Assembly: GCF_004458765.1 (NCBI RefSeq)
Contig: NZ_SPJX01000652.1
Location: 62,001-126,000 of the forward strand
Direction of reading: 5' to 3'
From: Microvirga pakistanensis
GTDB taxonomy: Bacteria; Pseudomonadota; Alphaproteobacteria; Rhizobiales; Beijerinckiaceae
Length of the DNA: 64,000 bases
The notes beneath the pieces are model-generated. The model saw nothing but the letters and a program-made list of their open reading frames with translations. It searched no databases and was not told the DNA's origin. Both the position numbers and the translations under genes were made by a program. Of this stretch, positions 44,784-54,095 are shown in pieces. Every line of letters starts with the position of its first letter. Positions within the stretch are counted from its first letter, which is position 1.

Positions 44784-45833
44784 ATGGGCGGCGTCCATAT
44801 CAGGGATGTGCGTAAATCTTACGGCAATATGGAAGTTATTCACGGTGTGAATATCGAGATCCCGGACGGCCAGTTCGTAGCGCTGGTGGGGCCGTCGGGA
44901 TGCGGGAAGTCGACACTTCTGCGCATGATCGCCGGTCTCGAGGATATCACCTCGGGGTCGATCGTGATACGCGAGCGGGTGGTCAACAACCTGCCACCGA
45001 AAGACCGCGACATCGCGATGGTGTTCCAAAACTATGCGCTCTATCCGCATATGTCGGTGCGCAAGAATATGGGTTTTGCGCTACGCCAGCGGAAGTTTCC
45101 CAGGGATGAGATTGACCGTCGAGTCGACAATGCGGCTCGTATTCTTGGGCTTGAGCATGTGCTCGACCGCAAGCCGAGGGCCCTGTCGGGCGGTCAGCGT
45201 CAACGTGTAGCGATGGGACGGGCTATCGTACGTGACCCGCAGGTGTTCTTGTTCGACGAGCCACTCTCCAACCTCGATGCAAAGCTGCGTGTACAGATGC
45301 GCTCCGAGCTCAAGGAGCTTCATCAGAGGCTGAAGACGACGACTGTTTATGTCACGCATGACCAGATCGAAGCCATGACGCTGGCCGACCGGATTGTGGT
45401 GATGAGTGGGGGGCATGTCGAGCAGGAGGGCAGGCCCCTGGAGCTTTATGACAAACCCGCAACCCTGTTTGTGGCGGCGTTCATCGGTTCGCCACCCATG
45501 AACTTTTTCCAAGGCAAGGCAAGCAGCGGGCGTTTGACGCTCGACAATGGCACCGCCTTGGCACTGCCGGCAGACGTATCCCACGTTCAGGGCGATGTGA
45601 CGCTTGGTATTCGTCCCGAGCATCTGCGCCTGGGTGAAAATGGATGGCCTGCCGTGGTGTCTGTTGTAGAACCCACGGGATCGGAAACGCAGATCACCGC
45701 TCGGATCCAAGATCAGGTCATCCGAATCCTGGTGTCGGGGCGCACCGATGTCGGGCCGGGGGACACGATCTTTCTGGAAACCGGGACACGGCATATGCAC
45801 TTCTTCGACAGCAAGACTGGAAAGCGCCTCTAA
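44784..45833 (+). CDS. ABC importer ATPase (UgpC/MalK type)
   Basis: 349 residues from the ATG at 44784, with GGAAGGA upstream. Walker A GPSGCGKST, Q-loop MVFQNYALYPHMSV, signature LSGGQRQRVAMGRA, Walker B VFLFDEPLSNLD and switch His in VTHD are all intact. The C-terminal 110 residues form the OB-like MalK regulatory domain (GIRPEHLRLG). It completes the importer; a hairpin follows the stop. Confidence 0.95.
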   Translation: MGGVHIRDVRKSYGNMEVIHGVNIEIPDGQFVALVGPSGCGKSTLLRMIAGLEDITSGSIVIRERVVNNLPPKDRDIAMVFQNYALYPHMSVRKNMGFALRQRKFPRDEIDRRVDNAARILGLEHVLDRKPRALSGGQRQRVAMGRAIVRDPQVFLFDEPLSNLDAKLRVQMRSELKELHQRLKTTTVYVTHDQIEAMTLADRIVVMSGGHVEQEGRPLELYDKPATLFVAAFIGSPPMNFFQGKASSGRLTLDNGTALALPADVSHVQGDVTLGIRPEHLRLGENGWPAVVSVVEPTGSETQITARIQDQVIRILVSGRTDVGPGDTIFLETGTRHMHFFDSKTGKRL

Positions 45834-45845
45834 TATCACCGAGCA

Positions 45846-45866
45846 GGCCGGCCCCCAGGGTCGGCC
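45846..45866 (+). terminator. hairpin after the importer operon
   Basis: Arms GGCCGGCCC and GGGTCGGCC pair over nine bases with one G-U pair around a CCA loop, 13 bases after the ATPase stop. No U-run follows, so it may stabilise the 3' end or act with Rho rather than terminate alone. Confidence 0.4.
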
Positions 45867-45934
45867 GAGATCGCTTCTGAACCCACGTCGAGACTCGAGA
45901 CGAAACTGCGGCGGGCGGCCTTTCGAGGGCCGCT

Positions 45935-46909
45935 TCAGCGCGCGAAAGGATACTCAGCCTGTCGTCGACTGCTTTGCTCTCCTGAACCATCCTGTCCTGC
46001 TGTCGGAGCTCGTGACAATGCTGTTGGAGCAGCCTGCGCCTCCCTCACGAGCCAATCGCGGAACAGCCTGATCTTCGTCGTTTCGGGCCGGTCCGTGGGC
46101 CAAACCACATAATAGCCGAGGGGCCGGCGCAAGCCCTCGAAGAGCGCAACGAGTTTGCCCGATGTCAGTTCTTCGCTCAGGAGAGCGATCTGCCCCATGG
46201 CAATGCCAAGTCCCTCCATCGCTGCCAGATATGTCAGCGCGGAGCTTTCGAAGGTCGTGCCGCGATCGCTGTCCAGTTCAACACCGCTCGCCGCAAGCCA
46301 GTCCAGCCAGTCCCGCCGGCGGTAACGGGAGTGCAACAGAACATGTCTGCTGAGGTCGGAGGGACTGTTCACAGGCAGACGCTTCAGCAGCTCTGGGCTC
46401 GCAACTGGCTGAATCACATCATCGAATAGCCTGATTGAATGTGTTCCCGGCCAGTCGCCACTGCCGAATTGAATCGCGATCTCCACGGCCTCACGGGTAA
46501 AGTCAACGGGCTTGACCGTACTGCTGACCGAGATCGCAGCCTTGGGATAGCGCCTGTAATAGTTCGACAGATGTGGAATCAGCCATTTGGCCGCGAAGGT
46601 CGCATAGGCGCGGACCTGTAGCAATCGATCGGGCCCACGCTCCATCAATCGACGGGAAGCCGCAGCGATTGAGTCGAATGACCCTTCGATCTCAGCAGCG
46701 AAGTCAGCTCCGGCTTCGGTGAGCTGCGACCCGCCTGGACCACGGTGAAAAAGACGAATGCCGAGAAAATTCTCAAGAACCGCTATCTGGCGACTAACGG
46801 CTGATTGCGTAACGTTGAGTTCCGCCGCCGCCTTTACGAAACTACCGTAACGGGCGGACATTGCGAAGACATAGAGCGAATTGAGCGGTGGAATTTCCCG
46901 TCCGGCCAT
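45935..46909 (-). CDS. LysR family regulator (GcvA-like)
   Basis: 324 residues. The N-terminal helix-turn-helix (LNSLYVFAMSARYGSFVKAAAELNVTQSAVSRQIAVLE) and the FHRGPGGSQLTEAG segment are typical of the GcvA branch. The effector domain follows (YYVVWPT near the end). It diverges from the acyl-CoA dehydrogenase operon at 47111, the standard position of a LysR regulator facing its target. Confidence 0.92.
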   Translation of the reverse strand: MAGREIPPLNSLYVFAMSARYGSFVKAAAELNVTQSAVSRQIAVLENFLGIRLFHRGPGGSQLTEAGADFAAEIEGSFDSIAAASRRLMERGPDRLLQVRAYATFAAKWLIPHLSNYYRRYPKAAISVSSTVKPVDFTREAVEIAIQFGSGDWPGTHSIRLFDDVIQPVASPELLKRLPVNSPSDLSRHVLLHSRYRRRDWLDWLAASGVELDSDRGTTFESSALTYLAAMEGLGIAMGQIALLSEELTSGKLVALFEGLRRPLGYYVVWPTDRPETTKIRLFRDWLVREAQAAPTALSRAPTAGQDGSGEQSSRRQAEYPFAR

Positions 46910-47110
46910 GCACTTATTCTCCTCGAAGCTCCGACGCTCGGCCGGCTCCGACGGCGACTTGTGTCGGACCTAGCACGTCGGCCGTCTCAGGGTAAACAAA
47001 AACTCATGACCCCTTGCGCCTTTGGAAGTTGCGCGAGGAACAGGATGTCACCAAAACTTGACCCAATCCAGAGGTGAAAAGGCGGCCGGCCGCTGCAATC
47101 AGGTGCTTTC

Positions 47111-48277
47111 ATGGACTTTGCCTTCAGCGACGAACAGACGATGTTTGCCGATCAGGTGCGCCGCTTCGCGGAGCAGCATCTGGCCGAAGGGGCGTTGGAG
47201 CGGGCGCACCAGACTGGCTTTCCCTTCAATGTCGCGCAGCTTTTGGCGCAGCAAGGGCTTCTTGGCATTGCTTTCCCAGAAGCAGATGGCGGACAGGGCG
47301 GAAGCCTCGTGGATGCGGTGATCGCCATTGAGCAAATCGCTCTCAGTTGTCCGAAAAGCGCCGACGTCGTACAGGCAGGGAACTTCGGTCCGATCCGTAC
47401 CTTCGTTGAATACGCCACACCGCTCCAGAAAGAGAAGTATCTGAAAGACCTTCTTGCGGGGCGTAAGGTGATCAGCCTCGGCATGTCCGAGCCGGAAGCG
47501 GGATCGGCAGTAACCGAGTTGAGTACCAGCGCGCGGCTCGATGGCGATAGCTACGTCATCAATGGTACCAAGGTGTTCTCTACCCATAGCCCCGATGCAT
47601 CACTCTTCCTCATTTATGTCCGGTTCGGGCCGGGTACCGGCGGTATCGGATCAATCCTCGTCGAGCGCGGCATACCCGGGTTCACCATCGGAAAACCCTC
47701 CTCTTTTATGAGCGGCGAGGAATGGTCGCAGCTCTACTTCGAAAATTGTCGTGTTCCTGCTGAGAACGTCCTGCTCGGGCCCGGCGGGTTCAAGAAGCAG
47801 CTTGCGGGCTTCAACGTGGAACGATTGGGGAACTCCGCCCGGGCGCTTTCCCTTGGACGCTACGCCTTCAATCTCGCACGCGAGCACGCCAGGATCCGCC
47901 ATCAGTTCGGCCGCCCCCTCTGCGAATTCCAAGGACTGCAATGGAAATTCGCGGATATGTTGCTGAAGCTCGAATCTGCACGGCTGCTACTCTACCGAGC
48001 GGCCTCGATCCCAGTGGGTGAATTGCCAACGGCACACGATACCGCACTCGCCAAACTTGCCTGCAACCAGGCGGGCTTCGAGGTGGCGAACGAGGCCGTG
48101 CAGATCATGGGCGCGATGGGCTACAGCACGGAAGCGCTGGCCGAATACTGCCTGAAGCGCACACGCGGATGGATGATCGCCGGCGGCTCGATCGAGATCC
48201 TAAAAAACCGAATTGCCGAACATGTCTTCGACCGGCGCTTCGAACAGCGCGCACCGCGAATGAAGGCTGCGGAATGA
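47111..48277 (+). CDS. acyl-CoA dehydrogenase
   Basis: 388 residues. Flavin and substrate motifs: MSEPEAGSAVTELSTSARL, YVINGTKVFST, ARIRHQFGRPLCEFQGLQW and C-terminal GGSIEILKNRIAEHVF. It is a complete single-chain dehydrogenase, unlike the split pair at 34.6-36.8 kb. It is the first gene of a four-gene operon under the divergent LysR; its stop overlaps the next start (ATGA). Confidence 0.92.
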   Translation: MDFAFSDEQTMFADQVRRFAEQHLAEGALERAHQTGFPFNVAQLLAQQGLLGIAFPEADGGQGGSLVDAVIAIEQIALSCPKSADVVQAGNFGPIRTFVEYATPLQKEKYLKDLLAGRKVISLGMSEPEAGSAVTELSTSARLDGDSYVINGTKVFSTHSPDASLFLIYVRFGPGTGGIGSILVERGIPGFTIGKPSSFMSGEEWSQLYFENCRVPAENVLLGPGGFKKQLAGFNVERLGNSARALSLGRYAFNLAREHARIRHQFGRPLCEFQGLQWKFADMLLKLESARLLLYRAASIPVGELPTAHDTALAKLACNQAGFEVANEAVQIMGAMGYSTEALAEYCLKRTRGWMIAGGSIEILKNRIAEHVFDRRFEQRAPRMKAAE

Positions 48278-50361
48278 CGGGCTTGACCGAATCCAATTCT
48301 CTTCACGATGCACTGTTCGCGCCTCGAGGGATCGCACTCATCGGCGCTTCGGACGACCCGTCGAAGACGGCAGCACGTCCACTCCAGTTCTTGCGCAGAG
48401 CAGGTTACGAAGGCGCAGTGTATCCGGTGAACCCGAAGCGCGGCACGGTGCTCGGCGAGCGGGCCTGGCCGTCTCTCGAGGCGCTGCCCGGACCAGTGGA
48501 TCACGCCTATATCCTTTCCGGAACCGAGGGGGCGATCGCGGCAGTCGAGAATTGCGCAAAGGTGGGGGTCAAGGTCGCCTCGATCCTCGCCACTGGTTTT
48601 TCGGAGGCGGGTGAGGCTGGTCAGGCCCACGCCGCCTATATCCGAGACCTGGCGCGCGAAGCCGGAATGCGGCTGCTGGGTCCCTCGAGCCTCGGCTTCG
48701 TCGATACGAGGCAGGGCCTCCTTCTGACCGCCAATGCCGCCTTCGCAGAGGCGAACGTGCCGGTGGGAGATATCTTCGTCGCCTCACACAGCGGAAGCAT
48801 CATCGGCGCGCTTCTGTCGAGGGGAAAGGCGCGCGGCGTCGGGTTTGCGGGCTTCGTCTCGGTTGGCAACGAGGTGGATCTGAGCCTGGGCGAAATCTGT
48901 GCTGCCGCACTCGAGGACGATAGCATCCGCGGCTATATGCTCTTCTTGGAAAGCATCCGCCATGCCGAAGCCCTCCGCGCATTCGCCCTGGAGGCATATC
49001 GGCGCGGAAAGCCCGTGCTGGCGTACAAGCTCGGTCGTTCCGATCAAGCTGCGGAACTGGCTTATTCCCATACCGGAGCGCTGGCGGGGGAAGATGCCGT
49101 TGCCGATGCTCTTCTGCGCGAATGTGGAATCGCGCGCGTCGAGACATTGGATGGTTTGATTGAGGCAATGCCTCTCCTGTCGCGTGTGCTTCCTTCCAGA
49201 GGGCGAAAGCCAAATGTCGGCGTGGTCACGACCACAGGCGGGGGCGCCGCAATGGTTGTCGACCAACTCGGGTTGCGCGGCATTCCCGTCGGACGGCCGT
49301 CCTCTGCAATATTTGACGCGCTTTCCGCAGCAGGAGTCGTTGTCGAACCGGGTCGGATCGTGGATCTCACCATGGCCGGCACGCAGCCCGAGACGATGAC
49401 GGCAGCGTTAGAGATCCTTCTGGCCGCCAATGAATTCGACCTGATCGTGCCAGTGGTCGGCTCGTCGGCACGCACGCGCCCCGAACTCGCGGTCGAGCCC
49501 ATCGTCAATGTCGCCTCCGATCGCGCCCCGCTCGCAGTCTTCATCGTGCCGGACGCACCAGGCGCACTGGCGCTTCTTGGTGATGCCGGGGTGCCTGCCT
49601 TCCGATCGCCGGAATCCTGCGCCGACGCGATCGCTGCGGCGCTGGGTCGTGGACAGCCGCGACCGAGCGTCGGGCGAATACCGGACGAGGGTGATCGCCG
49701 GGCTTTGAATGAACACTCGGCTTACGGAATTCTCGACACCCTTGGAATCGACCGCGCGCCGACCGTCGTGCTGCCAGCCGGAGAGCCGGTGCCGGAACTG
49801 CCGTTCGACTGGCCGGTCGTGGCCAAGATCCTCTCGGCGGAAGTCCCGCACAAGACCGACCTGGGGGGGATCGCGCTCAATCTCGCTGATGCCTCCCAAC
49901 TCGGGGAGGCCGCGGCGACCATCCGCGCTCGCATAGGAAGCAAGATACCCGCCGCTGCCGACGCGCCGGTCCTCATACAGCCTATGGTGAGAGGCCTTGG
50001 CGAGGCCCTGGTCGGCTATCGCATTGACCCGGAGGTCGGCCCCATCGTCATGGTCGCGGCGGGAGGCATATTCACCGAGATCTATCGCGACCGTGCCATT
50101 CGCCTCGCGCCCGTGACACTGGAGACGGCGCACGAGATGATTGCGGAGGTTAAGGCCTTCGCCGCATTTGAGGGCTTTCGCGGTCGCGAGAAGGGTGACC
50201 TCGAAGGTCTGGCCCGTGCCATCGTGGCGCTTTCGTCATTGGCAACACAGCCCGAACTCGGCGTGGTGGAAGCGGAGATCAACCCGCTTCTCATCCTCCA
50301 GGCCGGCCAAGGCGTCGTCGCCGTCGACGCTCTCATTCAGGTCACCGGAGCGGATGCATGA
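48274..50361 (+). CDS. NDP-forming acyl-CoA synthetase (fused alpha-beta ACD type)
   Basis: 695 residues; the start overlaps the dehydrogenase stop. Residues 1-460 hold the CoA-binding and ligase domains, with the phosphorylated His in YSHTGALAGED and SHSGSIIGALL. Residues 480-695 hold the ATP-grasp domain (WPVVAKILSAEVPHKTDLGGIALNL, EAEINPLLIL). Such enzymes interconvert acyl-CoA, ADP and Pi with acid, CoA and ATP. With an AMP-forming ligase already in the island, this is a second activation or ATP-recovery route. Confidence 0.88.
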   Translation: MTGLTESNSLHDALFAPRGIALIGASDDPSKTAARPLQFLRRAGYEGAVYPVNPKRGTVLGERAWPSLEALPGPVDHAYILSGTEGAIAAVENCAKVGVKVASILATGFSEAGEAGQAHAAYIRDLAREAGMRLLGPSSLGFVDTRQGLLLTANAAFAEANVPVGDIFVASHSGSIIGALLSRGKARGVGFAGFVSVGNEVDLSLGEICAAALEDDSIRGYMLFLESIRHAEALRAFALEAYRRGKPVLAYKLGRSDQAAELAYSHTGALAGEDAVADALLRECGIARVETLDGLIEAMPLLSRVLPSRGRKPNVGVVTTTGGGAAMVVDQLGLRGIPVGRPSSAIFDALSAAGVVVEPGRIVDLTMAGTQPETMTAALEILLAANEFDLIVPVVGSSARTRPELAVEPIVNVASDRAPLAVFIVPDAPGALALLGDAGVPAFRSPESCADAIAAALGRGQPRPSVGRIPDEGDRRALNEHSAYGILDTLGIDRAPTVVLPAGEPVPELPFDWPVVAKILSAEVPHKTDLGGIALNLADASQLGEAAATIRARIGSKIPAAADAPVLIQPMVRGLGEALVGYRIDPEVGPIVMVAAGGIFTEIYRDRAIRLAPVTLETAHEMIAEVKAFAAFEGFRGREKGDLEGLARAIVALSSLATQPELGVVEAEINPLLILQAGQGVVAVDALIQVTGADA

Positions 50362-50407
50362 TAGGCACCAGGTCATGCTGGAACTTGACGGCCGGTGGGG
50401 ATAGACG

Positions 50408-51862
50408 ATGAGGATCGAGGACACAGTAGACGCGGACTACCCGGCGCTGAAACTTTTTATCGCCGGGCGCTTCGTCGAGGATAAGCCGGCGGAGACGACC
50501 GCTGTTCTGAACCCGGCGACCGGCGAAACTCTGGCGTTCATGCCGCATGCGACGCCCGCGCAGATGGATGAAGCCATCGCGGCTGCCGGTCGCGCCTTTC
50601 CTCTTTGGCGCCGGATGTCCGCGCAGGAGCGCGCCGTGATCCTAACACGCGCCGCCGCTCTGATCCGCGAACGGCGCGAGAGCCTTGCCCGGATCGTGAC
50701 AGCGGAACTCGGCAAGCCGCTGGCGGAGGCTCGGGCCGAGGTGGATACGGCCGCAGCCATCTTTCAGTGGGACGCGGAGGAGGGCCGTCGCGCCTATGGC
50801 CGCATCATCCCGTCCCGTCAGCCCGGCACGCGGCTCATGGCGGTGCGCGAGCCTCTCGGTCCTATCGCGGCCTTTGCACCTTGGAACGCACCGATCAACA
50901 CCCCTGCACGTAAGATCAGCGGCGCTCTCGCGGCCGGTTGCACCGTGGTGCTGAAGCCAGCCGAGGACACTCCGGGCGCTGCTCTCGCCTTAGCCGGCAT
51001 TCTTGCGGAAGCAGGACTGCCGAAGGGTGCACTCTCCGTCGTGTGCGGCGACCCCGTGAGGATCTCCGAACGCCTGCTCGACAGTCCGATCATCCGCGGC
51101 GTGACATTCACCGGCTCCACGGCTATCGGCAAGATGCTGGCGGCTCGCGCCGCTGCAACGATAAAGGTCATGCTGGCGGAGCTCGGCGGCCACTCCCCCG
51201 TTTTGGTCTTCGAAGACGCCGATATCGAGGCGGTTGCGACCGCGGCCGTGCGGGCGAAATATCGCAATTCCGGTCAGGTCTGCATCTCACCGACCCGCTT
51301 CTATATCCACGAGAGTGTTCACGACCGGTTTGTGAACTGCTTCACCGAGGCGGCTGCCCGTCTGAGGTTAGGGGACGGTCGCGATCCAGCGACGACGATG
51401 GGCCCGGTCATCAACGCCCGGCGCATCGCGGCCCTGGATAGGTTCGTGCTCGATGCCCGTAACCGAGGCATCGAGATTAGGCAGAGCGGCGTTCTCCCGG
51501 AAAAACGCGGCTTCTTCTTCCGTCCGACGATCCTGGTCAATGGACGCGAGGACTGTCTCGCCGCCAACGAGGAACCCTTCGGTCCGCTTGCCCTGACCCG
51601 ATCCTTCGGCAGTCTCGAGGAGGCCGTGGCCTTGGCCAATCGCCTTCCGTTCGGCTTGGCTGCCTACGCCTTCACCCATGATAGCCGACGCATCATCCAG
51701 CTTGGTGAAGAAATCGAGAGCGGCAATGTGATCTTCAACCACTGGCAGGCCTCCTTGCCGGAGACACCCTTCGGTGGTGTCAAGGATAGCGGCATTGGCC
51801 GCGAAGGCGGAATCGAAGGATTGGTTGCTTTCCAGACCGTCAAGTACATTAGCGAGGCATGA
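50408..51862 (+). CDS. aldehyde dehydrogenase (succinate-semialdehyde type)
   Basis: 484 residues. Motifs: FAPWNAPINTPARKISGALAAGC, FTGSTAIGKML, catalytic Glu in LAELGGHSP, nucleophile Cys in NSGQVCISPTRF, NEEPFGPLA and PFGGVKDSGIGREGG. It is closest in style to the semialdehyde dehydrogenases of the GabD group. It is the third gene of the LysR-linked operon; only one base separates it from the fadJ-type gene. Confidence 0.92.
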   Translation: MRIEDTVDADYPALKLFIAGRFVEDKPAETTAVLNPATGETLAFMPHATPAQMDEAIAAAGRAFPLWRRMSAQERAVILTRAAALIRERRESLARIVTAELGKPLAEARAEVDTAAAIFQWDAEEGRRAYGRIIPSRQPGTRLMAVREPLGPIAAFAPWNAPINTPARKISGALAAGCTVVLKPAEDTPGAALALAGILAEAGLPKGALSVVCGDPVRISERLLDSPIIRGVTFTGSTAIGKMLAARAAATIKVMLAELGGHSPVLVFEDADIEAVATAAVRAKYRNSGQVCISPTRFYIHESVHDRFVNCFTEAAARLRLGDGRDPATTMGPVINARRIAALDRFVLDARNRGIEIRQSGVLPEKRGFFFRPTILVNGREDCLAANEEPFGPLALTRSFGSLEEAVALANRLPFGLAAYAFTHDSRRIIQLGEEIESGNVIFNHWQASLPETPFGGVKDSGIGREGGIEGLVAFQTVKYISEA

Positions 51863-51863
51863 G

Positions 51864-53840
51864 ATGGGCTCGATTTCTCCCGTTCGGATCGAGCGCGAAG
51901 GTATTGTCGCCTTTATTATCGTCGACAACCCTCCCATCAATGCGGGATCGATCGGTGTGCGCGCAGGGCTCGTCGCAGCCTTTGCAGAACTCGCGCAGGA
52001 GAAGGACCTTCGCGCAGCCGTCCTGATCGGCGCCGGGACGACATTCGTTGCGGGCTCCGATCTGCGGGAGTTCTCGGGACCACTCGGCGATCCGCAAATG
52101 CCCGCAGTGATCGCCGCGATAGAGGCCTTTCCGCACCCCGTCGTTGCGGCGATTCACGGAGCCGCTTTGGGCGGAGGTTTCGAGATTGCCTTGGCTTGCG
52201 ACGGCCGGGTAGCAGTGTGCTCTGCGGTGGTAGGATTGCCCGAGATAACTTTCGGCATCATTCCAGGGGCCGGTGGAACGGTGCGTCTGCCAAGGCTCGT
52301 TTCCCCTGCCGTCGCGCTGGAGATCATCACGTCCTGCCGTCGGGTGCAGGCGGAAGAGGCGCTGCGCCTCGGGATGATCGATCAGATCGTGACCGACCTG
52401 CGGCGAGGGGCTGCCGATTACGCACGGACGATTCACGCGAAGCGGCGCCTGCTGGAAGCGCCGGTGTCAGGAGCTCTGGATGCGGAGTTCGAAGCCGCTT
52501 GTGTGTCGGCTCTGACCTCCCGCCCCAACCATCCTGGAATCACAGAGGCGATCGAGGCGGTGCGCCGCGCAGCGACGGCTCCCGCTGGCGAGGCGTTGGC
52601 CGAGGAACGATCGACGTTCCAGCGGCTCCGCCAGACACGCGAGGCGGCAGCGCTGCGCCATCTCTTCTTCGCCGAACGGCAGGCGGGTCGGCTCGAAGGA
52701 GAGCGGACCGAGCCGCTAGCGGTGGGCAGGGTCGGCATCGTTGGTGCGGGGACAATGGGCACCGGGATCGCTGCCGCTTTCGTCGGGGTAGGCCTTTCCG
52801 TCTCCCTCACCGATCAGAATGCCGCTTTTCTGACGCAAGCGCCGGCACGCATCGCTAAGCTTCTGGCTCGGCGCTCGGCGGATTCCGCTGGGATGGTCGC
52901 TAGGCAAGTGACGATAGGCTCCGATGTGAGGGCACTCGAGAATTGCGATATCGTCATCGAAGCCGTTTACGAGAACATGGAGACCAAAACTGATGTGCTC
53001 AAGCAACTCAGCGATCTCTTGCCCCCTGAGGCGCTGATCGCGAGCAACACATCCTATCTCGACATCAATGTGCTGGCGCAAGCGAGCGGTCGCCCGGAAC
53101 GCTTCCTCGGCTTGCACTTCTTCAGTCCGGCGCATGTGATGAAGCTGCTAGAGGTCGTTCGCGGAGACGCGACGACGCTAGAGACGTTGGCGACTGGTCT
53201 GGTTCTCGGCAGGAAGCTCGGCAAAATCACCGTGGTGGCAGGGGCCGGGGAGGGCTTTATTGGCAATCGCATCTATAACGCCTATCGCAGGGAGTGCGAG
53301 TCGCTGGTCGAGGAAGGCGTGCTGCCCTGGGACGTGGACGCGGCGCTCGAAGCCTTCGGCTTCGCCATGGGTCCTTTCGCGGTAGGCGATCTCTCCGGTC
53401 TCGATATCGCCGTGGCGCACCGCCGCCGCCTGCGTGAGGCGGGCCGCATGCCTCCCGGTCTGACGCTTTTGGAGGAGGTCGCCGCGCAAGGGCGTCTCGG
53501 ACGCAAGACCGGCGCCGGCTGGTACGACTACCCGGAGGGAGCCCGCCGTGGCCTCCCGGCCCCAGCAGTGGAAGCCCTGATTGCCGAACGAGCCATTGTG
53601 CACCGGCCAAGAGCGCAGGAGGATATCCAGAGGCGTGCCCTGGCTGCGATCATCGAGGAGGCAACGCGGGTGCTTGATGAAGGCTTGGCGGCCCGGCCTT
53701 CGGACATCGATCTCGTGCTTGTTCATGGCTACGGTTTCCCGGCGGCAAAGGGCGGCCCGCTCTTCTGGGCTGCCGGCCAGCCACCCAGCGTGTTCGCGCA
53801 TGCCCTAAGGGCACAGGTTCTGTCGCAAATCCGAGCTTGA
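51864..53840 (+). CDS. second bifunctional enoyl-CoA hydratase / 3-hydroxyacyl-CoA dehydrogenase
   Basis: 658 residues. The hydratase Glu pair is present in IHGAALGGGFEIALACD and LPEITFGIIPGAGGTVRLPR. The dehydrogenase half has [25 protein letters not shown] and HFFSPAHVMKLLEVV. It parallels the enzyme at 31098-33179 in architecture but is clearly diverged and about 35 residues shorter. Two such enzymes in one island suggest two different chain-shortening steps. It ends the catabolic island. Confidence 0.93.
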   Translation: MGSISPVRIEREGIVAFIIVDNPPINAGSIGVRAGLVAAFAELAQEKDLRAAVLIGAGTTFVAGSDLREFSGPLGDPQMPAVIAAIEAFPHPVVAAIHGAALGGGFEIALACDGRVAVCSAVVGLPEITFGIIPGAGGTVRLPRLVSPAVALEIITSCRRVQAEEALRLGMIDQIVTDLRRGAADYARTIHAKRRLLEAPVSGALDAEFEAACVSALTSRPNHPGITEAIEAVRRAATAPAGEALAEERSTFQRLRQTREAAALRHLFFAERQAGRLEGERTEPLAVGRVGIVGAGTMGTGIAAAFVGVGLSVSLTDQNAAFLTQAPARIAKLLARRSADSAGMVARQVTIGSDVRALENCDIVIEAVYENMETKTDVLKQLSDLLPPEALIASNTSYLDINVLAQASGRPERFLGLHFFSPAHVMKLLEVVRGDATTLETLATGLVLGRKLGKITVVAGAGEGFIGNRIYNAYRRECESLVEEGVLPWDVDAALEAFGFAMGPFAVGDLSGLDIAVAHRRRLREAGRMPPGLTLLEEVAAQGRLGRKTGAGWYDYPEGARRGLPAPAVEALIAERAIVHRPRAQEDIQRRALAAIIEEATRVLDEGLAARPSDIDLVLVHGYGFPAAKGGPLFWAAGQPPSVFAHALRAQVLSQIRA

Positions 53841-54095
53841 GCCAGGGAGACGGAGCGATCCAGGCTTGGCGATTATGCAGCAGGATTGGCGTGGTGAACT
53901 GACCTTTGCAAGGTCGCGCTCAAAAGTAATCCTTTGCGCAAGTCAGCCCCTGTGCGGCACGAGGCAACTCCTCGACTGGAGCCTATAGTTACTCGAAGGC
54001 TGGACACGATTTTTACGCCAATGCCGCCAGAAATTTTGCTCTGCCGAAATAAAGTGCCATGTCTCATAAAGGCGTTCTGAATCATCAGCTTGCCC

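Noticed and set aside
54060-54090. GCGTTCTGAA as a fourth operator site
   Set aside because: Only one half of the AGAACG-N-CGTTCT palindrome is present, and no promoter of the island lies there.
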